From Alphaproteobacteria bacterium (lineage in GTDB: Bacteria; Pseudomonadota; Alphaproteobacteria; UBA8366; GCA-2717185), in NCBI GenBank assembly GCA_012103325.1, contig WLWY01000001.1:496001-560000 (forward strand): DNA of 64,000 bases, in the 5' to 3' direction. Every line of letters begins with the position of its first letter. Position 1 is the first letter of the stretch. The notes below the pieces were generated by a model. That model was given only the letters and a program-made list of their open reading frames with translations. It was not told the origin of the DNA and ran no database searches. Shown piece by piece: positions 1 to 9,094 of the stretch. Both the position numbers and the translations under genes were made by a program.

Positions 1-786
1 CGAGGCGGCGATCGGATCGATGATGGGATAAGGCCATAGCTTGTCGTTTTGGAACGCTTCCCGGCCCAATAGGTGGCCATAGAACCGGCCCATGCCGACC
101 AGTTTCGCCCCCGCCGCTTCCGCCATCAGAAGCCCGTCGCCCCGGCCTGTTGCCGCGCCGCGCTGCAACAGGCGCTCCGGCTGCGGCGAGATGAACCGGC
201 GCATCAAATCCATATTGGCCTGAAAGCCGCCATCGGCGATCACGACCGCGCCGGCGTCGATGCGCGTGTCGTCGACGATAATTCCTGCGATGCGCCCGTC
301 CTCGACGATCAGTTCCCGCGCGCGGCTGTTGAGCCGCACCGTCGTGCCGCGTTCGGCGAGGTTCGCGGTGAGCTTGCGCAGCAGGACATCCGGACCGCGG
401 CCCTTCCAATCGAGACCCGCACCGCGCGGCCGCGGCGGAGCCAACACCCAACGCATGAATTCCAGCGAACCGCCCTTGATGAAGCGCGCGCCTTCCGCAC
501 GCAGCCAGGCCAGCGCCCGGCCGCCTTCCCGTCCCATAACCGCGCCATTCATTGTCGCTGCGTCGCCGTCGATTGCCGCTTCCACCGCCGCGACGATATC
601 GTCCGGAGACGCCGTCATGTCCTTAAACGCAACATGCAAAAGCCCGCCGGCAAAGCGCGAGTTACAGAAATATTGCGGGTCGCCGCCCTGTTCCAGAACG
701 ATGGGATTGAGACCCAATTCGGCGGCCCGGTTCGCCGCCGTCAGGCCCGCGAGGCCGCCCCCGATAATGACGATATCACCCGACAT
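1..786 (-). CDS. FAD-dependent oxidoreductase (FAD_binding_2 / tricarballylate-dehydrogenase-like), 3' end cut by window
   Basis: The ATG at 786 opens 262 codons that run off the window edge, so the C-terminus is missing. The N-terminus reads MSGDIVIIGGGLAGLTAANR, a classic dinucleotide-binding GxGxxG motif for FAD. Further in come the segment GRGDGLLMAEAAGAKLVGM and a FYGH motif near residue 245, as in fumarate-reductase-type flavoproteins and TcuA-like tricarballylate dehydrogenases. It would oxidise or reduce a carboxylic acid in the cytoplasm or at the membrane face. A 74-aa membrane protein gene ends 13 bases upstream on the same strand, so the two are probably co-transcribed. The substrate cannot be deduced, and other FAD_binding_2 enzymes such as 3-ketosteroid dehydrogenase relatives remain possible. 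Confidence 0.85.
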   Translation of the reverse strand, partial: MSGDIVIIGGGLAGLTAANRAAELGLNPIVLEQGGDPQYFCNSRFAGGLLHVAFKDMTASPDDIVAAVEAAIDGDAATMNGAVMGREGGRALAWLRAEGARFIKGGSLEFMRWVLAPPRPRGAGLDWKGRGPDVLLRKLTANLAERGTTVRLNSRARELIVEDGRIAGIIVDDTRIDAGAVVIADGGFQANMDLMRRFISPQPERLLQRGAATGRGDGLLMAEAAGAKLVGMGRFYGHLLGREAFQNDKLWPYPIIDPIAAS

Positions 787-798
787 ACCCGGACCTCT

Positions 799-1023
799 CT
801 ATTGCGGCAACAACATGTCGGCGATGATCTGCGTGAGTTCCGCGAACGTCCGGAACGCGAATCCCACGACGACCCCCGCAACCAGCGCCGCAATGCCCCA
901 GACCCAATGCCATTCCGCCGCAACGATGCCGATAAGAACGAGAACGGGCAGCGCCAAGCCGACAAGGATCGCCAGATTGCGACCGTGCTTTACCATGAAC
1001 TGAACTGCCGGATACTGCTCCAT
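799..1023 (-). CDS. small two-helix membrane protein of unknown function
   Basis: A 74-aa protein with a short polar N-terminus (MEQYPAVQFMVKHGRN), then two hydrophobic segments at about residues 15-35 and 39-57, and a polar tail. I do not recognise a family. It sits immediately upstream of the FAD dehydrogenase with 13 bases between them and the same direction. It could be a membrane anchor or electron-transfer partner for that flavoprotein, but no heme- or iron-ligating motif is visible, so this is only an inference from position. Start choice is the ATG at 1023. Confidence 0.65.
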   Translation of the reverse strand: MEQYPAVQFMVKHGRNLAILVGLALPVLVLIGIVAAEWHWVWGIAALVAGVVVGFAFRTFAELTQIIADMLLPQ

Positions 1024-1150
1024 TGGCGATTCTCCTTCCCCGACGTATCAAAAACCGCGGCGATCTTACTTGGCGGCGCACGCGTTTCAAAATATCGCCG
1101 ACTACTCTAGATTACAGCTTGCCCGGCACGCGCCAGACAGGACATCCATA

Positions 1151-2422
1151 ATGACCGACCCGGCCACCGCCGAGGCCCCCAGCGGCTATTTGAGATTCGC
1201 CCGCGAGAATGCCCGGTTCCTGAGTTTCGGCGTCCTTATGGCCTTTGCCTCCAGTTTCGGGCAGACGTTTTTCATCGGCGTCTTCGGACCGGAAGTACAG
1301 GCCGAGTTCGATCTGTCCCATGCCGAGTGGGGCACGGTCTATATGCTGGGCACCTTGTTGTCGGCGCTCGTTTTGCCGTTCACGGGCCGATGGATCGACC
1401 GGATGCCGCTGATCCGATACGCGGCACTTGTCAGTGTCGGATTGGCGATCGCCTGTCTCGGTGCCGCGCTTTGTCCGGCCGCAGGATTTCTGGTCGCGGC
1501 CATCTTCATGCTGCGGCAGATGGGCCAAGGCCTCGCCAGCCACACCTCGATCACGGCAACCGTAAAATATTTCCGCTTCAGCCGCGGTAAGGCGGTCGCT
1601 GTCGTTTCGCTCGGATACCCCGCCGGACGGGCCATCCTACCGGTCGTCGCCGTGGCCCTGATCGCACTTGTCGGTTGGCGCGAGACATACGCCATCGCTG
1701 GTTTCCTTGCCATCGCGCTGCTTCTGCCCGCGGTGATCTGGCTCTTGCGCGGCAATCGTCAGACATCGGCGGCGGCACCGATGCGAAGACGGCCAACCGA
1801 ATCCGTACAGGAGCCGGTCGAGCAGAGTCTGACTGTATCGGAGGTGTTTCGGCATCCGTTCTTCTACGCGATCCTGCCGGGGATCCTGGCGCCGTCGATC
1901 ATCGAAACAGCGCTGTTCTTTCATCAGCTTTCCGTCGCCTCGATGAAAGGCTGGTCGGCCGAATGGGTCACCGCCGGCTACGCGGTCTTCGCCGTGATGA
2001 CGACCCTATTTTCAATGGTAGCGGGCCCGATCGTCGACCGTGCTGGCGCGACGCGCCTGCTGCCGCTCGTGCTGATGCCCTACGTCTTCGGCATCTTGAT
2101 TCTTGGCTTTCTCGACGATGCGATCTGGGCGTGGGTCTATCTCGCCCTGTCCGGCGCCACCTCGGGACTCCGCCAGACTATTGCGCCGGTCATGTGGACG
2201 GAATTCGGCGGCACTCGGCATATCGGCGCCATCCGTAGCATGGCGGCGACAATAAGCGTCTTCGCCTCCGCACTGGGACCGCCTGCGATGGGCTGGATGA
2301 TGGATGCGGGCATCCGTCTGGAATCGATGGCGATCGGGACGGTGATCTTCCTCGTGGCGGCGACGGGGTTGATCTGGATCGCCTGCCGCGCACAATTGCG
2401 AGGACAAAACAACAATCCATAA
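1151..2422 (+). CDS. MFS transporter
   Basis: 423 aa, about 12 hydrophobic segments in two halves separated by a polar loop around residues 195-225 (RRRPTESVQEPVEQ), typical of the major facilitator superfamily. The first loop carries the MFS motif A variant GRWIDRMP. An upstream in-frame start at 1070 would add a 27-residue arginine- and histidine-containing tail without hydrophobic character, so I use the ATG at 1151 (MTDPATAEAPSG). The next gene, an SDR, starts 17 bases after the stop on the same strand, suggesting that uptake or export of a small organic acid is coupled to its oxidation or reduction. Substrate unknown; the closest recognised types are monocarboxylate and oxalate/formate-type carriers. 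Confidence 0.88.
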   Translation: MTDPATAEAPSGYLRFARENARFLSFGVLMAFASSFGQTFFIGVFGPEVQAEFDLSHAEWGTVYMLGTLLSALVLPFTGRWIDRMPLIRYAALVSVGLAIACLGAALCPAAGFLVAAIFMLRQMGQGLASHTSITATVKYFRFSRGKAVAVVSLGYPAGRAILPVVAVALIALVGWRETYAIAGFLAIALLLPAVIWLLRGNRQTSAAAPMRRRPTESVQEPVEQSLTVSEVFRHPFFYAILPGILAPSIIETALFFHQLSVASMKGWSAEWVTAGYAVFAVMTTLFSMVAGPIVDRAGATRLLPLVLMPYVFGILILGFLDDAIWAWVYLALSGATSGLRQTIAPVMWTEFGGTRHIGAIRSMAATISVFASALGPPAMGWMMDAGIRLESMAIGTVIFLVAATGLIWIACRAQLRGQNNNP

Positions 2423-2439
2423 AGAGGGAGGGAAACAAC

Positions 2440-3243
2440 ATGGCTGGATTTTTGGACGGTCGCACCGCACTCATCACCGGTTCCACGAGTGGGTTAGGTC
2501 TTGGTTTCGCGCGGGCGCTTGCTGCGGAAGGCTGCGCGATCATGTTGAACGGTTTCGGCGACACCGCAGAGATCGAAACAACCCGCTCCGGCCTGGAAAG
2601 CGAATTCGGCGTGACGGTCCGCTATAACGGCGCCGACATGCGTGAGCCCGAGCAGGTCGTCGGCATGGTGGAGGACGCCACCGCGCAGCTGGGGAAAGTC
2701 GACATCCTGATCAACAACGCAGGCATGCAGCACCGCGACCCTACCGAGGGCTTTCCCGTCGACAAGTGGGACGACATGCTGGCGATCAATCTGTCCGCCC
2801 CGTTTCACGCGACCCGAGCGGTGCTACCGCAGATGAAGGCGCGCGACTGGGGCCGGATTATCAATACGGCGTCGACGAACGCGCTCGTCGCCTCGCCGAA
2901 CGTGGTCGCCTACACCGCGACCAAACACGGTATCCTGGGCATGACGAAGGTCGTCGCACTGGAAACAATCGAGACCGGCGTCACCTGCAACGCGATATGC
3001 CCGGGAACCGTCCGCACCAATCTCAGCGAACATCGTATCGACACGTTCGCCGAAGAAGTAGGGCTTCCAAAGGAAGAAGCGCTGGCGGATTATCTGGCCC
3101 AAAAGCAGCCTTACCATCAGCCGATGGGGCGCTTCATCACCGTTGAGGAGATCGCCGCGGCGGCGGTTTATCTGTGCAGCGATGCCGGTGCCGCGATGCG
3201 CGGCGCCGCGTTCACAATAGACGGTGGTTGGACGGCCAGGTAA
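2440..3243 (+). CDS. short-chain dehydrogenase, 3-hydroxybutyrate-dehydrogenase-like
   Basis: 267 aa, full-length classical SDR. Cofactor motif TGSTSGLG at 13-20, NNAG at 92-95, catalytic Ser145, Tyr158 and Lys162, and a C-terminal DGGW. The segments NGFGD, NAGMQHRD and VTCNAICPG resemble 3-hydroxybutyrate dehydrogenases (BdhA), and the NGFGD turn suggests NAD use. In characterised BdhA enzymes a His two residues after the catalytic Ser and a Lys three residues before the catalytic Tyr hold the substrate carboxylate. Here these are Asn147 and Val155, so the true substrate is probably not 3-hydroxybutyrate. A strong GAGGGAGG ribosome site precedes the ATG, 17 bases after the MFS gene. No phasin or polyhydroxybutyrate genes are nearby. 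Confidence 0.88.
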   Translation: MAGFLDGRTALITGSTSGLGLGFARALAAEGCAIMLNGFGDTAEIETTRSGLESEFGVTVRYNGADMREPEQVVGMVEDATAQLGKVDILINNAGMQHRDPTEGFPVDKWDDMLAINLSAPFHATRAVLPQMKARDWGRIINTASTNALVASPNVVAYTATKHGILGMTKVVALETIETGVTCNAICPGTVRTNLSEHRIDTFAEEVGLPKEEALADYLAQKQPYHQPMGRFITVEEIAAAAVYLCSDAGAAMRGAAFTIDGGWTAR

Positions 3244-3356
3244 CAATCAACCACGAGTGACTTGGCACGCGATGGATGATTGCGCATAATCCGTGCGGTA
3301 AATAATAAAAATTTCGCGCAAAACGAATAAATTCACTGTTTAGGAGGCAGGGATTC

Positions 3357-4961
3357 ATGAAACCGACCTTGAAAATGCTGACGGTAGCCGCTTCGCTGGC
3401 AGCGATTACCCTTGGCGCACAGACCGCCATGGCTCAAAAAGCCGGCGGTATTCTGAAAGCGTATCACCGCGGAACGCCGCCAAGCGGATCGATCCACGAG
3501 GAAGCGACGAACTCGACACTGACGCCATATATGCCGGTTATGAACAATCTGGTCATGTACGATCAGCTAAAGGCGACCAACAGTCTGGATACGATCGTAC
3601 CGGATCTGGCGGAGAGCTGGTCGTGGAACGGCGACAAAACCAAACTGACCTTCAAGCTGCGCCAGGGCGTGAAGTGGCATGACGGCAAGCCCTTTACCTC
3701 CGCGGACGTAAAGTGCACCTGGTGGGATTTGTTGCTGGGTAATGGCGGCAGCAAGTACAAGCTGCGCAAGAACCCGCGGAAAGCCTGGTATAAGAACCTC
3801 AAAGGCGTTTCCACGAATGGCGATCATGAAGTCACGTTCGAACTCGGACGTCCGCAACCGGCGATTTTGACACTGCTGGCATCAGGCTATTCGCCGGTTT
3901 ATCCGTGTCACGTGTCGCCGAAGAAAATGCGCACAAAACCGATTGGTACAGGGCCGTTCAAGTTCGTTTCGCTGAAACAGAACGAAAGCGTGAAGTTCAC
4001 GAAGAACAAGGACTACTGGAAAAAGGGCCAGCCCTATCTCGACGGTATCGAATGGACGATCATCAAGAGCCGTTCGACGCGTGTCCTGGCCTTTATCGCC
4101 GGCAAGTTCGACATGGCCTTCAATGGCGATGTGACTGTTCCGTTGCAGCGTGACATCGCGGCCCAGGCACCGTCTGCGGTTTGCGAGCGCGTGATGGGCG
4201 CGAGCATCAATCTGATCGTCAATCAGGCGAAGCCACCGTTCGATAACCCGAAAATTCGCCGGGCCATGGTCCTAACGCTGGACCGCAAGTCGGCAATCGA
4301 CATCCTCAGCAAGGGCGAGAACCGCCAAGGCGGTGCCATGTCGCCGCCGCCGCAGGGTGTTTGGGGCTTCACGCCTGAATTCATCACGTCAGTCGCGGGC
4401 TACAATCCGGACGTCCAGGCAAACCGGGCCGAAGCACGCAAGATCATGGAAGGCCTCGGTTATGGTCCGAACAACCGTCTGAAGGTCGAAGTTTCGACGC
4501 GGAACATCGCAGGGTATCGCGATCCCGCCGTGCTGCTGATCGATTACCTCAAGGAAATCTACGTCGACGGTACGCTCAAGACGATCGAGACCAGCAACTG
4601 GCACGCCACGGTAGCCCGCAAGGACTACATGGTTGGCCTGAACGCAACAGCGGTTGGTGTTGATGATCCGGATGCGAACTTCTTCGAGAACTACTCTTGC
4701 GGTTCGCAGCGGAACTACACCGGTTATTGCAACCAGGACATGGAGAAACTGTTCGTCAAGCAGTCGATGATGACTGACCAGGCGGCGCGCAGGAAGCTTG
4801 TTCTAAGAATTGACAAGCAGCTCCAGGAGGACGCCGCACGGCCGATCCTCTATCACAACCAGAACTACACTTGTAAGCAGGCCCACGTGAAGGGCTACGT
4901 CGCGCATGTGAACAGCCTCTACAATGGCTGGCGCATGGAAGACGTCTGGTTGGACAAGTAA
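3357..4961 (+). CDS. ABC transporter periplasmic substrate-binding protein (SBP family 5, peptide/opine type)
   Basis: 534 aa. An N-terminal signal peptide (MKPTLKMLTVAASLAAITLG..) ends at an AMA-Q cleavage site near residue 27, so the protein acts in the periplasm. The rest matches the DppA/OppA fold: LAESWSWNGDKTKLTFKLR, then GVKWHDGKPFTSADVK, the family signature. It would bind a peptide or similar solute and hand it to the permeases encoded just downstream. A near-perfect AGGAGG site precedes the ATG. The roughly 110-base AT-rich gap upstream of the gene (3244-3356) is the likely operon promoter. Peptide specificity is not determinable; this family also binds opines, nickel, glutathione and sugars. 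Confidence 0.93.
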   Translation: MKPTLKMLTVAASLAAITLGAQTAMAQKAGGILKAYHRGTPPSGSIHEEATNSTLTPYMPVMNNLVMYDQLKATNSLDTIVPDLAESWSWNGDKTKLTFKLRQGVKWHDGKPFTSADVKCTWWDLLLGNGGSKYKLRKNPRKAWYKNLKGVSTNGDHEVTFELGRPQPAILTLLASGYSPVYPCHVSPKKMRTKPIGTGPFKFVSLKQNESVKFTKNKDYWKKGQPYLDGIEWTIIKSRSTRVLAFIAGKFDMAFNGDVTVPLQRDIAAQAPSAVCERVMGASINLIVNQAKPPFDNPKIRRAMVLTLDRKSAIDILSKGENRQGGAMSPPPQGVWGFTPEFITSVAGYNPDVQANRAEARKIMEGLGYGPNNRLKVEVSTRNIAGYRDPAVLLIDYLKEIYVDGTLKTIETSNWHATVARKDYMVGLNATAVGVDDPDANFFENYSCGSQRNYTGYCNQDMEKLFVKQSMMTDQAARRKLVLRIDKQLQEDAARPILYHNQNYTCKQAHVKGYVAHVNSLYNGWRMEDVWLDK

Positions 4962-4976
4962 TCAAAATAAAATCCA

Positions 4977-5016
4977 GGGATCGTAGGGAACTATTCTCTA
5001 CGATCCCATTTTTTTC
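4977..5016 (+). terminator. intrinsic terminator or attenuator after the binding-protein gene
   Basis: A perfect 10-bp stem, GGGATCGTAG (4977-4986) with CTACGATCCC (4998-5007), with an 11-base loop and a following run of seven T. It lies between the binding-protein gene and the first permease gene. A leaky terminator here would keep the binding protein in excess over the membrane parts. Confidence 0.85.
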
Positions 5017-5091
5017 GTTTTGAAGATTTTCCATCGTTAATGCCGCTCCGATTCATTTAAATCGGATGTCTATCACGCGGGAGGAAGGGTT

Positions 5092-6039
5092 TTGGCAACC
5101 TACCTAGTTAAGCGCTTTTTCCTGATGCTGCTGACGCTCATCGGAATGTCGATCATCATCTTCGTGCTGTTGCGCCTGATGCCCGGCAACATCGTCGATA
5201 TCATGTTCGATTCGGCGGGCTTCGTTGACCCGGCCGAGAAGGCTGAAATCGAGAAAGAACTCGGCCTCGACCGGTCCATCCCGGTGCAATATTTCGATTG
5301 GATCTGGGGCCTCTTGCATTGGGATCTCGGCTTTTCATACGTCTCCGAAATGCCGGCGGTGGACGAGCTCGGACCGCGTATTCCGATTACCGCAAAACTC
5401 GCAGCCATGGCACTTGGGTTTTCGGTTCTGTTCGGTGTTCCGCTCGGTGTTATCAGCGCCGTCAAACAGGATACCAGCCTCGATTACACGTTGCGTATCA
5501 TAAGCTTGAGCGGTTTATCGCTGCCCTCGTTCTGGCTCGCCTTGCTGATCCTGATGGCCTCGCTCGCGCTTTTCGGCGACATACCGATATACACCGATCC
5601 GCCCGACAATCTTTGGGACGAGTTACTGCTTTATCTGATCCCGTCGGCGGCGGTCGGCTTTCGAAGTTCGGCGTTGATCATGCGGCTGACGCGATCGTCC
5701 ATGCTTGAAGTGCTCCGGCAGGATTATATCCGCACGGCGCGGTCAAAGGGCGCATCGGAAAACGCGGTGAACTATTCCCACGCACTGAAAAACGCCTTCC
5801 TGCCGGTCACGACAATCATCGGCATTGAAGCCGCTTTCCTGATTGGTGGACTGATCATCACGGAAACGGTGTTCAACATCCCGGGTGTCGCGCACTTCCT
5901 GGTAGAAGCTATTTTGATGCGCGACTATCCAATCGTGCAAAACCTCGTGATGCTCATCGCGCTGATCGTTGTGACAGTGAACTTCATCGTCGATTTGACC
6001 TACGGGGCGCTAGACCCGCGCATCAAATATGGCGACTGA
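5092..6039 (+). CDS. ABC transporter permease, DppB/OppB type
   Basis: 315 aa integral membrane protein with an N-terminal helix (MATYLVKRFFLMLLTLIGMS) and about six hydrophobic segments. The EAA loop that contacts the ATPase lies in the segment from RTARSKGASENAV to ALKNAFLPV, followed by GGLIITETVFNIPG, the hallmark of binding-protein-dependent transport inner-membrane components. The start is a TTG at 5092, chosen because GAGGAAGG lies four bases before it and the translated N-terminus is the family norm. It pairs with the second permease starting 22 bases downstream. Confidence 0.93.
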   Translation: MATYLVKRFFLMLLTLIGMSIIIFVLLRLMPGNIVDIMFDSAGFVDPAEKAEIEKELGLDRSIPVQYFDWIWGLLHWDLGFSYVSEMPAVDELGPRIPITAKLAAMALGFSVLFGVPLGVISAVKQDTSLDYTLRIISLSGLSLPSFWLALLILMASLALFGDIPIYTDPPDNLWDELLLYLIPSAAVGFRSSALIMRLTRSSMLEVLRQDYIRTARSKGASENAVNYSHALKNAFLPVTTIIGIEAAFLIGGLIITETVFNIPGVAHFLVEAILMRDYPIVQNLVMLIALIVVTVNFIVDLTYGALDPRIKYGD

Positions 6040-6061
6040 TTCAGGGTGGGAGGCTTAGGTT

Positions 6062-6958
6062 GTGACCCATATCGTTGACCAACAAGCGGAACTCGCCAAG
6101 GCCGGCGCGAATATTGAGGGACGGTGGGACGCTGTCGTCCACTTCGCCAAGAATTACCCGCTCGCCGTAACCGGAATTCTCATCGTTATCGGCTTCGTGC
6201 TGATGGCGATTTTCGCCGACGTGATCGCTTCGCATGATCCAGTGCAAACGAATTCAACGCTGTCGCTGTCTCCGCCGACAACGGACAATGTCATGGGCGC
6301 TGACTTTATGGGCCGCGATATGTTTGCGCGCATTGTACATGGCTCGCGGATATCACTCATCGTCGGCGTCTCGTCGACATTGCTCGGCGGCATTATCGGT
6401 GTCTTCGTCGGGCTGATGTCAGGCTATTTGCTGGGATGGTTCGATCTGATCATGCAGCGGATCATCGACATCATGCAGGCGCTGCCGTTGCTGGTGTTGG
6501 CGCTCGTCATGGCGGCTTCGCTCGGACCGTCGCTCGAAAATACGATCATCGCAATTTCCATCCCGCTGGTGCCACGCGTCGCCCGCGTGGTCCGATCGAG
6601 TACGCTGGCGCTGCGAGAAATGCCGTTCGTGGAAGCGGCGCGCGCCGCTGGCATGATCGAGCTGCGTGTCGCTATCCGCCATGTGTTGCCAAACACGTTG
6701 GCGCCGCTGATTGTGCTGGCCACAGCGCAGCTGGGCTCCGCAATCCTGGTGGAAGCGTCCTTGTCGTTCCTCGGCCTCGGCGTTCCGGAGCCGCACCCCT
6801 CCTGGGGCCGCATGCTGTCCGAGAATGCCGCAGAATATGCCCGTGTCGCGCCTTGGCTGGTAATCTTCCCCGGCCTGGCAATCAGCCTCGTCGTCTTCGG
6901 CACCAACCTGCTGGGCGATGCGTTGCGCGATATTCTCGATCCGAGGCAGCGCAGTTAA
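6062..6958 (+). CDS. ABC transporter permease, DppC/OppC type
   Basis: 298 aa with a GTG start preceded by GGGAGG. A polar N-terminus of about 30 residues is followed by the first membrane helix (YPLAVTGILIVIGFVLMAIF), the short periplasmic N-domain typical of OppC proteins (VMGADFMGRDMFAR), and five further helices. The EAA loop reads EAARAAGMIELRVAIRHVLPN, and the ending SFLGLGVPEPHPSWG is diagnostic. It forms the heterodimeric channel with the permease encoded upstream. Substrate as for the whole system. Confidence 0.93.
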   Translation: MTHIVDQQAELAKAGANIEGRWDAVVHFAKNYPLAVTGILIVIGFVLMAIFADVIASHDPVQTNSTLSLSPPTTDNVMGADFMGRDMFARIVHGSRISLIVGVSSTLLGGIIGVFVGLMSGYLLGWFDLIMQRIIDIMQALPLLVLALVMAASLGPSLENTIIAISIPLVPRVARVVRSSTLALREMPFVEAARAAGMIELRVAIRHVLPNTLAPLIVLATAQLGSAILVEASLSFLGLGVPEPHPSWGRMLSENAAEYARVAPWLVIFPGLAISLVVFGTNLLGDALRDILDPRQRS

Positions 6959-7006
6959 TCTCCGGAACATTTTTCGAATGAACATCCAAATTTTTCGAGT
7001 AGGTGA

Positions 7007-8065
7007 ATGGTCGATATAGCTAGCGACGAAACGAAAGCGCCGGTCGCACCGCAAGACGCCGAGTTGGCAATGGAGGTGGACGGTCTTAAGACCTATTTCT
7101 TCACGCGGGGTGGCACCGTGAAAGCGGTGGACGACGTATCCTTCTATCTGAAGAAAGGCGAAACGCTCGGCATCGTGGGCGAGTCCGGCTGTGGCAAGAG
7201 CATTACGGCACTGTCCGTCATGCGTCTCGTACCGGACCCGCCCGGCAAGACCGTCGGCGGCACCGTGAAACTCGATGGCCGGAACCTGCTGGAACTCTCC
7301 GAAGCGGAAATGCGGGACGTCCGTGGCAACGAGATGTCGATGATTTTTCAGGAACCGATGACCTCGCTCAACCCTGTATTCAACATTGGCCATCAGATCA
7401 GCGAGGCGCTCATCCTGCACCAGGGTATGAACAAGGCGCAGGCGCTAGCGCGGTCCATTGAAATGCTGGATATCGTGAAAATTCCAGAGGCGGTGCAACG
7501 CGTGAAGGAGTATCCGCACCAGTTGTCGGGTGGCATGCGCCAACGGGTCATGATCGCCATGGCGCTGGCCTGTAATCCAAAGGTTCTCATCGCGGACGAG
7601 CCTACGACGGCACTGGACGTAACCATTCAGGCGCAGATTCTAGACTTGATCTTGCAACTGCAGGAAAAGCTCGGCACGGCGGTCATCCTCATCACTCACG
7701 ATCTTGGCGTGATTGCGGAGACGGCGCGGCGGGTCGTTGTCATGTATGCCGGCAAGAAGGTCGAGGAAGCGAGCGTAGAAGATTTGTTCGCCCAACCGCT
7801 GCATCCTTACACACACGGGCTGCTGGCGTCGGTCCCGCATCTGGACATCATGAAAGGCGAAGAAGCGAAGGTCGAACGGCTGGCGGAAATTCCTGGCATC
7901 GTTCCGCTGCTGAACAATCTTCCGGACGGCTGCACCTTCGCGCCCCGCTGCAAGTATGCGGACGAAAAATGCACATCGGCTTACCCCCCTTACGTGGAAG
8001 GGAAACCAGATCATTGGGTCGCCTGCTGGCACTCGGACAGATTGTATGGAGAAGACAATGGCTGA
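7007..8065 (+). CDS. ABC transporter ATP-binding protein, DppD/OppD type
   Basis: 352 aa ATPase. Walker A GESGCGKS is near residue 64, Q-loop in [12 protein letters not shown], signature LSGGMRQR near 168, Walker [13 protein letters not shown] near 188 and the H-loop in ITHD. The C-terminal oligopeptide-transporter domain has the Cys cluster [14 protein letters not shown], which in this family can ligate an iron-sulfur cluster. The stop codon overlaps the start of the partner ATPase by 8 bases, which signals translational coupling. Confidence 0.94.
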   Translation: MVDIASDETKAPVAPQDAELAMEVDGLKTYFFTRGGTVKAVDDVSFYLKKGETLGIVGESGCGKSITALSVMRLVPDPPGKTVGGTVKLDGRNLLELSEAEMRDVRGNEMSMIFQEPMTSLNPVFNIGHQISEALILHQGMNKAQALARSIEMLDIVKIPEAVQRVKEYPHQLSGGMRQRVMIAMALACNPKVLIADEPTTALDVTIQAQILDLILQLQEKLGTAVILITHDLGVIAETARRVVVMYAGKKVEEASVEDLFAQPLHPYTHGLLASVPHLDIMKGEEAKVERLAEIPGIVPLLNNLPDGCTFAPRCKYADEKCTSAYPPYVEGKPDHWVACWHSDRLYGEDNG

Positions 8066-9050
8066 GGTAGCCACCGGCGGCACAAGCAACACACCGGTCC
8101 TTAAAGTCCAAGGTCTGAAGAAGCATTTTCCGATCAAAAAGGGCATTCTGTCGCGCACGGCCGGCCATGTTTACGCCGTCGATGGCGTCAGCTTCAGCAT
8201 CAACGAAGGCGAAACCCTGGGTCTGGTCGGCGAGAGCGGGTGCGGAAAATCGACCGTCGGACGAACCGTGCTGCGACTCCTGGAGCCGACCGAGGGTTCC
8301 ATAGAAATCGACGGGACCGACATTACGACGCTGAACAAGCCAGATCTTCGAAGCTTTCGGCGGGAAATGCAGATCATTTTTCAGGACCCGTATTCCTCGC
8401 TGAATCCACGCATGTCAGCCGGTGATATCGTCGGCGAATTGCTGAAGGTTCATGGCATTGCCGAGGGCAAGGAAAAGGACGAGCGCGTCGCCGAACTGTT
8501 CGACAAGGTCGGTTTGCGCAAAGGGCAGATGGACAGTTTTCCGCACGAGTTCTCGGGCGGCCAGCGTCAGCGTATCGGCATCGCGCGCGCGCTCGCCCTG
8601 AACCCGCGTTTGATTATCGGCGACGAGCCGGTATCGGCGCTCGACGTGTCAATCCAGGCGCAGGTGATCAATCTGCTGAAGGACTTGCAGGAGGAGTTCA
8701 AACTTTCCTACCTGTTCATCGCGCACGATTTGGCGGTCGTCGAGCACATCAGCGATTATATCGCCGTGATGTATCTCGGCCGGATCGTCGAATACACCGA
8801 CAAGAAAACGCTCTTCACCAGCCCGCAGCACCCCTACACCGAAGCGTTGCTGTCGGCGGTGCCGATTCCGGATCCAACGATCAAGCGCAAGAAGATCATC
8901 CTTCAGGGCGACGTGCCGAGCCCGATCAAGCCACCGTCAGGGTGCCATTTCCACACGCGCTGCCCCTATGCGGAAGAACGGTGCAGGGTCGAAGTCCCAA
9001 CATTGAAGGAAGTCGCACCGGGGCAGCATGTTTCCTGCCATCTGCGCTAA
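8058..9050 (+). CDS. ABC transporter ATP-binding protein, DppF/OppF type
   Basis: 330 aa from the ATG at 8058, chosen because GGAGAAG lies just before it and longer upstream starts would sit deep inside the preceding gene. Walker A GESGCGKS near residue 55, signature FSGGQRQR near 159, Walker [13 protein letters not shown] near 179, and a C-terminal Cys cluster ([14 protein letters not shown]). With the OppD-type protein it forms the heterodimeric motor of the importer. It is the last gene of the operon. No clear hairpin terminator follows; only 44 bases separate it from the kinase gene, so read-through into the kinase is possible. Confidence 0.94.
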   Translation: MAEVATGGTSNTPVLKVQGLKKHFPIKKGILSRTAGHVYAVDGVSFSINEGETLGLVGESGCGKSTVGRTVLRLLEPTEGSIEIDGTDITTLNKPDLRSFRREMQIIFQDPYSSLNPRMSAGDIVGELLKVHGIAEGKEKDERVAELFDKVGLRKGQMDSFPHEFSGGQRQRIGIARALALNPRLIIGDEPVSALDVSIQAQVINLLKDLQEEFKLSYLFIAHDLAVVEHISDYIAVMYLGRIVEYTDKKTLFTSPQHPYTEALLSAVPIPDPTIKRKKIILQGDVPSPIKPPSGCHFHTRCPYAEERCRVEVPTLKEVAPGQHVSCHLR

Positions 9051-9094
9051 GGGTCTGTATTTTCATGATCGGGCCGGCCCACAATTAATCCGCA

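Noticed and set aside
73..1110. Long plus-strand open frame over the FAD dehydrogenase
   Set aside because: Arg/His/Pro-rich shadow of the minus-strand gene, which has a clear FAD motif.
6419..7420. Long minus-strand frame across the permease and ATPase genes
   Set aside because: No domain; lies antisense to two well-defined ABC transporter genes.
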